A DNA stretch of 12,466 nucleotides. Origin: Brevundimonas sp. UBA2388. Lineage in GTDB: Bacteria; Pseudomonadota; Alphaproteobacteria; Caulobacterales; Caulobacteraceae. The stretch spans positions 1-12,466 of the forward strand of contig DDSO01000042.1 in assembly GCA_002343425.1 (NCBI GenBank). Reading direction: 5' to 3'. Below, one piece after another: positions 7,334 through 12,466 of the stretch. The notes beneath the pieces were generated by a model that searched no databases, was not told where the DNA came from, and saw nothing but the letters and a program-made list of their open reading frames with translations. The position numbers and the translations under genes were made by a program. How positions within the stretch are numbered: position 1 is the first letter of the stretch; each line of letters begins with the position of its first letter.

Positions 7334-8407
7334 ATGCCCGCACTGCTTCCCCCCTCTCGACGTCTTGTCATTCGCGCTCCGGACGACTGGCATGTTCACC
7401 TTCGCGACGGGGATATGCTTCGGTCCGTCGTCGGATACACGGCGCGCCAGTTCAGACGCGCGATCGTCATGCCGAATCTGACCCCACCGGTCACCACGAC
7501 CGCCGCCGCCGAAGGCTATCGCACCCGAATCCTCAACGCGCTGGATCCTGGCGGGACGTTCGAGCCCCTGATGACCTGTTACCTGACCGACGACGCCGAC
7601 CCTGACGAGATCAACCGCGGTTTCGAAACCGGGGTCTTCGCGGCCTGCAAACTCTATCCGGCCCACGCGACCACCAACGCCGACCACGGGGTGACCGACG
7701 TCCGCAGGATCTATCCCGTCCTGGAACGGATGCAGCGCCTTGGCATGCCGCTATTGCTGCACGGGGAGGTGACCGACCCGGCGATCGACATCTTTGATCG
7801 CGAGGCGGTCTTTATCGAGACGATTTTCTCCAGGATCATTGCTGACTTTCCGGCGCTCAGGGCAGTGTTCGAGCACATCACCACCGCCGATGCGGTAGCC
7901 TTCGTCGAGAGCGGCGGCCCGAATCTCGCCGCGACCATCACCCCCCATCATCTGCGCCTGAACCGGAACGCCATGTTCGCCGGAGGTCTGCGCCCGCACG
8001 CCTACTGCCTGCCAGTGGCCAAGCGCGAGCGACACCGGCTCGCCCTGCGGCGCGCGGCGACGTCAGGCTCGCCCAAATTCTTCCTCGGCACCGACTCCGC
8101 CCCGCACCTGATCGGCCAGAAGGAGTCCGCGTGTGGATGCGCCGGCATCTTCAATGCCCCTTTCGCTATCGAAAGCTATGCGGCGACGTTCGAAGAAGAT
8201 GGGGCGCTCGACCGGTTGGAAGGTTTCGCCTCTGAGCACGGCCCGCGCTTCTATGGCCTGCCCCTGAACACGACTTCCATCATTCTGGAGCGCGATCCTC
8301 TGGTTGTCCCGGAACGGCTTGCGGGGACATCCGAAGGCGACCTGGTCCCTTTCCACGCCGACGAAACCCTGCCATGGCGATTCCTGGGGCCCGTCTCAGC
8401 GGGATGA
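7334..8407 (+). CDS. pyrC: Dihydroorotase, homodimeric (class II, E. coli PyrC-like) type
   Basis: This cytoplasmic zinc enzyme cyclises N-carbamoyl-aspartate to dihydroorotate in pyrimidine synthesis. The 357-aa product compares with about 348 in E. coli. The metal ligands are all visible at a constant offset of +4 from the E. coli enzyme: His20 and His22 in DDWHVHLRDG, carboxylated Lys106 in ACKLYPAHATTN, His143 in LLLHGE, His181 in FEHITT, and Asp254 in LGTDSAPH. Substrate residues Arg24, Asn48 and His258 are also present. The ATG at 7334 gives an N-terminus of family length, although its Shine-Dalgarno is weak. No pyrB or other pyrimidine gene is adjacent. The 3' end overlaps the convergent 79-aa gene by 12 bp. 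Confidence 0.95.
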   Translation: MPALLPPSRRLVIRAPDDWHVHLRDGDMLRSVVGYTARQFRRAIVMPNLTPPVTTTAAAEGYRTRILNALDPGGTFEPLMTCYLTDDADPDEINRGFETGVFAACKLYPAHATTNADHGVTDVRRIYPVLERMQRLGMPLLLHGEVTDPAIDIFDREAVFIETIFSRIIADFPALRAVFEHITTADAVAFVESGGPNLAATITPHHLRLNRNAMFAGGLRPHAYCLPVAKRERHRLALRRAATSGSPKFFLGTDSAPHLIGQKESACGCAGIFNAPFAIESYAATFEEDGALDRLEGFASEHGPRFYGLPLNTTSIILERDPLVVPERLAGTSEGDLVPFHADETLPWRFLGPVSAG

Positions 8408-8635
8408 CAGGCCTCCGTCGCCGAGGGGCTGTCGCAGCAACGCATTTACTCTTGGCACGATCAAATGAGTCAGAATTTCCAGGTCATTGGACAGGGTGAT
8501 GGGGTTTTCCGCCAATGCCGACTTCAACGCCGACTTGAGCCAGACGCTCATGCCGGGACTCTCCAGAACCCAGGCGATGCGCTCGTCGATGGCGGCCAAG
8601 GCTGCGGCGGCCCGATCGTCTTTCCCGGTCATCAT
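8396..8635 (-). CDS. Small helical protein of unknown function (79 aa)
   Basis: I recognise no family. The frame starts at the ATG at 8633-8635, with GGGGTGA about 4-5 nt upstream, a good ribosome site that supports a real gene. The protein is soluble-looking and largely helical by composition (RAAAALAAIDERIAWVLES, WLKSALKSALAENP, LEILTHLIVPRVNALL), with no signal peptide, membrane segment or cysteine. It lies 22 bp downstream of the DUF6671 gene on the same strand, so it is probably the last gene of that operon. Its last 12 bp overlap the end of pyrC on the other strand. Confidence 0.65.
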   Translation of the reverse strand: MMTGKDDRAAAALAAIDERIAWVLESPGMSVWLKSALKSALAENPITLSNDLEILTHLIVPRVNALLRQPLGDGGLSSR

Positions 8636-8657
8636 AGTTCACCCCATGCCAGTTGAT

Positions 8658-9536
8658 CTAAGGATTGCAGTCGCCGCAGGATCCGGGATCGGCTTTCGCG
8701 GCCGGAACCGGGCGCTCCAGCCAATGACCGCAGCCGGCGCAGGTCAGACGCTCGGCGCGGATCTTCACCGTGGGCCCGCCGCAGTCCGCACAGGCCAGGC
8801 CCGGCAAGCGCTCGGTCACGACGTATCCCGGTCGACCGCAGGCGGGACAGGCGCTCCGGGATCGCCGGACCAGATCCAGCGTGGCGCGCCGGATCGCCTG
8901 CATCCTGTGGGGATTGCGATGGGCCCGCATGTCGGTTTCGACCAGAGCGCTCCCTGTCAGGCCGATGACGCGTTCGATCGCTCCGTCGAGGGCGTCCCAA
9001 CCGCCGATATCCTTGATCAGCGCGACATCCGGCGCCGGCGCCCGATCGATGGAGGCCGTGACGATCAGGCCATGGTCCGGAAAACCGATCCGGGCGCCGA
9101 AGGTCCGTCCCGCTTCGATCGTATTCACGATCTCGTGCGCGAAATTCGTCCTGATCCCGGCGAACTGGCCGACTAGTTCGAGTCCGGACAGACGGTCGAT
9201 CAGGACCACGATCTCGCGCCCAAGGGGCAGGAACGGAATCAGAGGGTGAGGCCCGAAACTGCCTTCGCTGGCCAGACCGAAGCGCGCTTCAGGCATCAGA
9301 TCGAAACCGGAGGCGATCTTTGCCCGCGCCGCGTCGAGCGGAGTCCCCCTGCGCTCGACCTCGCGGCTGAAGGTTCCAAACGCGTCGGTGTCCAGCCCGG
9401 CGGGCACCCCCACCTCGAGGCCCATGAAGCGAGCGATCACCGGCGTGATCGCCGTCTCCTTTCCATGCATCGTGGCCAAAACCGCCCGTTCGCCCGGCCA
9501 TGGGGGGCCACCGTCCCGCGCCGGTAAAGGTCGCAT
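8658..9536 (-). CDS. DUF6671 family protein with four CxxC pairs
   Basis: The 292-aa product fits what I recall of the DUF6671 family. It begins ERAVLATMHGKE (16-27), then shows DTDAFGTFSREVER (49-62), LASEGSFGPHP (88-98), the pair TNF and GFPDHGLIV (151-159), and ETDMRAHRNPHRM (200-212). The C-terminal third is a putative double zinc ribbon with CxxC pairs at 230/233, 249/252, 266/269 and 287/290. No biochemical function is known to me. The conserved His, Asp, Glu and Arg clusters suggest an active site, but that is inference. I chose the ATG at 9536 because it sits just before the conserved region and follows a GGGGAG run, though the spacing is tight; an in-frame ATG at 9599 would add 21 residues. 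It follows the SbtA-like permease by 71 bp and precedes the 79-aa gene by 22 bp, consistent with one transcript. Confidence 0.87.
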   Translation of the reverse strand: MRPLPARDGGPPWPGERAVLATMHGKETAITPVIARFMGLEVGVPAGLDTDAFGTFSREVERRGTPLDAARAKIASGFDLMPEARFGLASEGSFGPHPLIPFLPLGREIVVLIDRLSGLELVGQFAGIRTNFAHEIVNTIEAGRTFGARIGFPDHGLIVTASIDRAPAPDVALIKDIGGWDALDGAIERVIGLTGSALVETDMRAHRNPHRMQAIRRATLDLVRRSRSACPACGRPGYVVTERLPGLACADCGGPTVKIRAERLTCAGCGHWLERPVPAAKADPGSCGDCNP

Positions 9537-9607
9537 TCTCCCCGGGGTCTCGCGGTGACGAAACGCCGCCTGGGTTGAGGATTGAGACACGGAACGCATG
9601 AGGAAAC

Positions 9608-10588
9608 TCACTGCCAGAGCCAGGCCGCCGCGGCGGCGTAGAGGGCGATGCCGATCGTCAGGTTGAAGGGGAAGGTCACGGCCAAGGACGCGGTTACGTA
9701 CACGCCGGGGTCCGCCTCGGGCGCGGCAAGCCGCATGGCGGCGGGGACCGCGATATAGGAGGCGGAGCCTGCCAGAATGGTCAGCAGGGCGGCGTTTCCA
9801 GCCTCGAGCCCGGCCATGCGCGCCAGGCCGAGGGCAATGGCGGCCGAAACCACGGGAAAGGCCAAGGCAAAGCCGATCACGGCGGGGGACATCTTGCGCC
9901 CCCCCTCCATCAGTCGCCGGGCCGCGATCAGGCCGATGTCGAGCAGGAAGAAGCACAGGGCTCCCTGGAACAGCGGCCCGACGAACACCTCCAGCTTGAC
10001 CATGCCGGCCTGGCCGGAGACAAGCCCGACAACGAAGCTGCCGAGCAGCATGATCGTGGCCGCGCCGACGAACACCTCCTTGAGGATGGTCCGGCGACGT
10101 CCCGGCTCGCCGCGGCCCGCGCCGTTGAGCAGGAGCAGCGCCGTCAGGATGGCGGGCGTTTCCATGAGCGCCAGAACGGCGGCCATATAGCCGCCGGAGG
10201 TCATGCCGACCGCAGCGAGGTGCTGCTGGCCGGCGGCGAAGGTCACGACCGAGACCGACCCGTAGGTGGCCGCCAGTGCGCAGATCGTGGGCCGGTCCAG
10301 CCGCGACACCCGCTTCAGGATGATGAACGCCAGCAGCGGCATCAGGGCGCTGAGCGCCACGCCGATGGCCGCGGCGACTAGAAAGTCGCCGTTCAGGCCC
10401 GCATCGCGCGCCTCTACCCCGCCCTTGAAGCCGATGGCCAGCATCAAATACAGCGACAGCGCCTTGGACACGGGCTCGGGAATGGCGAGGTCGGAGCGCG
10501 CGAACGCCGCCGCCGCGCCGATGAAGAAGAACAGGATGGCCGGGGAAGTCAGGAGCGCAAGGCCGGACGGCAGGCCGAAGTCGGTCAA
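9608..10588 (-). CDS. SbtA-like sodium-dependent bicarbonate transporter family permease
   Basis: This is an inner-membrane permease of the Sbt_1 family, whose cyanobacterial member SbtA co-transports Na+ and bicarbonate. The 326-aa product has about 10 hydrophobic segments arranged as two similar halves. Family signatures are AIGFKGGV (51-58), ATYGSVSVVTF (107-117), ALMETPAI (140-147), LLDIGL (215-220) and the long C-terminal SASYIAVPAAMR (275-286) followed by TFPFNLTIGIALY (305-317). I chose the TTG at 10588 because a perfect GGAGG lies 6 nt upstream and the protein then begins at the family's usual place. The frame is open further up (ATG at 10639), but that adds hydrophilic sequence. No PII-like sbtB gene is adjacent. 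The substrate in this organism is not proven by sequence; bicarbonate or another small anion is plausible. Confidence 0.88.
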   Translation of the reverse strand: MTDFGLPSGLALLTSPAILFFFIGAAAAFARSDLAIPEPVSKALSLYLMLAIGFKGGVEARDAGLNGDFLVAAAIGVALSALMPLLAFIILKRVSRLDRPTICALAATYGSVSVVTFAAGQQHLAAVGMTSGGYMAAVLALMETPAILTALLLLNGAGRGEPGRRRTILKEVFVGAATIMLLGSFVVGLVSGQAGMVKLEVFVGPLFQGALCFFLLDIGLIAARRLMEGGRKMSPAVIGFALAFPVVSAAIALGLARMAGLEAGNAALLTILAGSASYIAVPAAMRLAAPEADPGVYVTASLAVTFPFNLTIGIALYAAAAAWLWQ

Positions 10589-10658
10589 TGGAGGCCTCCA
10601 TCCACAGAGGCGCCGTGATGTCGCATAGCCTGAAGACATTCTGCCGGATGGACGGGGC

Positions 10659-11411
10659 TCATGGCCGGAGCACCATCGACAAGGACAGCACATGATCGAT
10701 CCGGTCGATCGCGGGTTCGTCGAGTTGATTCAGGTATCCGATTTCCAGGGAGACGGTCTCTCGCACCGGGATCGCCACGCCGACGAACGACCGTATCCGA
10801 TCGAAGCCGCCGCTGGCCCCCCAATCCGTGTCATTCATGGCGACGAAGACCTCGGCGTGTGCGACGAACGACACATCAGGGTCCCGCCCGATTGGGCGGT
10901 CGTAGCGAAGCTGCTGGCGCAGCCGCCACCCGACGTCGTCGCCCGAGCTGACGAAGCGTTGTTCCAACCGCGTGCGTGCGCTGAACGCGCCGCTGAACGC
11001 CGGGCCGATGTTCAATGAAACCTGCTGCCCGCCGCGATGCTCGGTCGTGCCGGGTTGGCCGTCCCGCTCGACACCCTGATAGTGGTAGCCGGCCCACACA
11101 GTGGCTCCCGGACTTGCCCGATAACCGACGCCCAGACGCAGGATCCGCTGTTCCATCGCCGCGTCGTCGTTGAACCTGCCCTGCACCTCCACCGATCCCA
11201 GAAGGTCGCGCCCCATTGGCGCGGTGGCGCTCACCTGCGTCCAGAACCCGGAATTCTGGTTGCTCTGCGCGACAGCGGGCGTGGCCAAAAGCGCGGTAGC
11301 CGACGTCAGCGCGATCAGCAGCAGGGGTGGAAAACAGTCGGGCGCAAGTTGGGCTTTCGGGCAGACGACTGTGGTCAATGGAGTTGCGATCTCGACGTGG
11401 CGGGGTCGCAT
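10659..11411 (-). CDS. DUF2490 domain protein, probable outer-membrane beta-barrel
   Basis: The product (250 aa from the ATG at 11411) has a signal peptide ending TPAVAQ, with cleavage likely before or at Gln49. About 200 residues of amphipathic beta strands follow, with DUF2490 hallmarks: NSGFWTQVSA, GSVEVQGRFNDD, LRLGVGYR, VWAGYHYQ, TRLEQRF, GWRLRQQLRY, DTDWGASGGFDRIRSF, GYLNQLDEP and a strand-like end LSLSMVLRP. The pattern suggests a small outer-membrane barrel; the function of the family is not established. The start is uncertain: ATG 11411 lacks a strong ribosome site, and a TTG at 11378 would give a shorter, more typical signal peptide. It is transcribed away from the LysR gene and lies 70 bp upstream of the permease on the same strand. 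Confidence 0.82.
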   Translation of the reverse strand: MRPRHVEIATPLTTVVCPKAQLAPDCFPPLLLIALTSATALLATPAVAQSNQNSGFWTQVSATAPMGRDLLGSVEVQGRFNDDAAMEQRILRLGVGYRASPGATVWAGYHYQGVERDGQPGTTEHRGGQQVSLNIGPAFSGAFSARTRLEQRFVSSGDDVGWRLRQQLRYDRPIGRDPDVSFVAHAEVFVAMNDTDWGASGGFDRIRSFVGVAIPVRETVSLEIGYLNQLDEPAIDRIDHVLSLSMVLRP

Positions 11412-11443
11412 CCCATGGCGCTCGACTTGCCCCAAGGGCCAGT

Positions 11444-11467
11444 TTAATGGGCTCATGCACCCTATAA
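11444..11467. promoter_or_regulatory. Imperfect palindrome between the DUF2490 gene and the LysR gene (candidate operator)
   Basis: TTAATGGG-N8-CCCTATAA forms an inverted repeat with 6 of 8 arm positions matching. It lies 22 bp before the LysR ATG and about 33 bp before the DUF2490 ATG. Divergent LysR regulators usually bind an interrupted dyad in exactly this position. The strict T-N11-A core is not centred here, so the assignment is tentative. The right arm also contains TATAAG, which could serve as a -10 element. Confidence 0.35.
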
Positions 11468-11489
11468 GCTCTGCTAATGATCGGGTCTG

Positions 11490-12365
11490 ATGCATCGTCT
11501 CGTGAATCTCGATCTCGATCTGCTGAGGGCGTTCGTCACAGTCGCCGACACCGGCAGTTTCACCCGCGCCGGCGTTCGCCTGGGGCGCAGCCAGCCGGCG
11601 ATCAGTCTGCAAATCCGCAGGCTGGAGAATCAGGTGGGCGTCGAACTGTTCAGCCGGAACGCTCGCGACGTGATCCTGACGGCCGAGGGCCAGACCCTGC
11701 TCCCGTCCGCGAATGCTCTGCTGCGCCTCAACGACCAAATCATCGCAGGGTTGAATGAGGGCGATGTCGAGGGCGAGGTGCGCTTCGGCGCCCCTGAGGA
11801 CATCGCTACAGCTTTCCTGCCGCGTATTCTCGGCGATTTCGCCCGTAGTCATCCAAGGGTCAGTCTCGCAGTCACCTGCGACTACACCGCCAATCTGCTC
11901 GACCAACTTTCGAAAGGCGCGCTGGACCTGGCGCTGATAAAGCGCGAACCAATGGGGCCCGACCTCGGCGTGCGGGTGTGGCGCGAGCCGCTGGTCTGGG
12001 TGGCCGCAGACCCCGCCTTGGCCAAGACCCCGATCATCCCGCTGATCACCGCGCCGGCCCCGGACATCTATCGCAAGCGGGCTCTGGCGGCGCTCACCGA
12101 ACAGGGCGTCGCCTTTCGAATCGCCTACACCTCGCCCAGTCTCGCCGGCCAGCACGCCGCGCTCAGAGCCGGGCTGGGGGTCGGCGTATTGTCGGCGACC
12201 ATGACGCCGAAGGACCTCGTCACCCTGTCGCTCGACAGTGGTCTGCCCGACCTGCACGAGACGGAGATCGCCCTGGTGCGGGCGCGCGGCTCCCGCTCCG
12301 GCGCGGCGGACCTCCTGTCCGAGCAGGTGCTGCGATCGCTGGATCGCGATCATATCGCGCTGTGA
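11490..12365 (+). CDS. LysR-family transcriptional regulator
   Basis: The 291-aa length is typical of the family. An N-terminal winged helix-turn-helix (about residues 5-64) reads LDLLRAFVTVADTGSFTRAG, then QPAISLQIRRLENQVGVELF and the wing-like RDVILTAEGQTLL. A linker helix and the type 2 periplasmic-binding-like effector domain (about 93-290) follow, with GEVRFGAPEDIA at its start and GLGVGVLSA near 220-230, the usual hinge and effector-pocket region. ATG 11490 has only a weak ribosome site; a GTG at 11502 is an alternative. Its divergent orientation next to the DUF2490-permease-DUF6671 row suggests that it controls that row and itself. The effector is unknown. Confidence 0.93.
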   Translation: MHRLVNLDLDLLRAFVTVADTGSFTRAGVRLGRSQPAISLQIRRLENQVGVELFSRNARDVILTAEGQTLLPSANALLRLNDQIIAGLNEGDVEGEVRFGAPEDIATAFLPRILGDFARSHPRVSLAVTCDYTANLLDQLSKGALDLALIKREPMGPDLGVRVWREPLVWVAADPALAKTPIIPLITAPAPDIYRKRALAALTEQGVAFRIAYTSPSLAGQHAALRAGLGVGVLSATMTPKDLVTLSLDSGLPDLHETEIALVRARGSRSGAADLLSEQVLRSLDRDHIAL

Positions 12366-12378
12366 TGCCTGGCATCAC
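12362..12378. repeat. Perfect 17-bp palindrome at the LysR stop codon
   Basis: GTGATGCC-T-GGCATCAC has 8-bp arms around a single central T and overlaps the TGA stop (12363-12365). There is no T-tract after it, so a protein-binding site is as likely as a terminator. Confidence 0.5.
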
Positions 12379-12442
12379 GACTTCTCATTGGCGTCGGACC
12401 GGCTTGATCGGCAGAGTGTCTGTGCGGCCCGGGCCCCTCTGG

Positions 12443-12457
12443 CGATCACTGTGATCG
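12443..12457. repeat. Perfect 15-bp palindrome near the window end
   Basis: CGATCAC-T-GTGATCG has 7-bp arms around a single T, 80 bp (centre to centre) after the palindrome at the LysR stop. It contains the same GTGAT/ATCAC pentamers in inverted order. It may be an operator for a gene beyond the window. Confidence 0.4.
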
Positions 12458-12466
12458 TGATGTCGG

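Noticed and set aside
8406..8433. Hairpin GACAG-g-CCTC / GAGG-gg-CTGTC at the pyrC stop, considered as a terminator.
   Set aside because: It has an internal loop, no T-tract on either strand, and lies inside the convergent 79-aa coding region.
8658..10601. A single 647-codon minus-strand open frame spanning DUF6671 and most of the permease.
   Set aside because: Only the last 292 codons match a protein family. The rest is arginine-rich shadow of the permease gene in another frame.
10659..12353. A 564-codon minus-strand open frame covering the LysR gene.
   Set aside because: The upstream two thirds is the antisense shadow of the LysR coding sequence. Only the DUF2490 part with its own signal peptide is credible.

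Overview
This is a GC-rich, densely coded chromosomal segment. It looks alphaproteobacterial and most likely Caulobacterales (Caulobacter/Brevundimonas-like). That placement is inference from protein style (the GyrB C-terminus, a hybrid histidine kinase with an uncharacterised sensor region, DUF2490 and DUF6671 proteins) and from heavy GC3 codon use. There is no rRNA or tRNA to confirm it. I see no insertion sequence, CRISPR array or phage gene.

Layout. (1) 1-787: the 3' end of gyrB on the + strand. It converges, with a 3-bp gap, on a small secreted protein of unknown function (791-1240, -) that carries a poly-alanine microsatellite at its signal-peptide end. (2) 1304-2473 (-): an orphan DNA cytosine-5 methyltransferase. 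It is transcribed divergently from a large membrane hybrid sensor kinase (2597-5116, +) with an export signal, a helical-repeat sensor region, one transmembrane segment, HisKA, HATPase and a receiver domain. (3) 5117-7333: a looser region around a CPA1/NhaP2-type cation/proton antiporter (5358-6587, -) that stops right after its membrane domain. A 29-bp imperfect direct repeat (26/29 identical) lies on each side of it. A 746-bp stretch between the antiporter and pyrC holds only that repeat and possible coding relics. (4) 7334-8407 (+): pyrC, a homodimeric-type dihydroorotase with all metal ligands present. (5) 8396-12365: a minus-strand gene row reading DUF2490 outer-membrane-type protein, SbtA-like bicarbonate-transporter-family permease, DUF6671 protein with four CxxC pairs, and a 79-aa helical protein. 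A LysR-family regulator diverges from it. (6) 12366-12466: no gene, but two perfect odd-length palindromes.

How the genes may work together. The most coherent unit is the last one. A LysR regulator, an outer-membrane-type protein and an SbtA-like inner-membrane permease suggest a regulated anion (possibly bicarbonate) uptake locus. It lacks the usual PII-like partner SbtB, and two proteins of unknown function follow the permease. The antiporter-pyrC stretch looks like rearranged or acquired DNA. The rest (gyrB, methyltransferase, kinase) consists of ordinary single-gene units.
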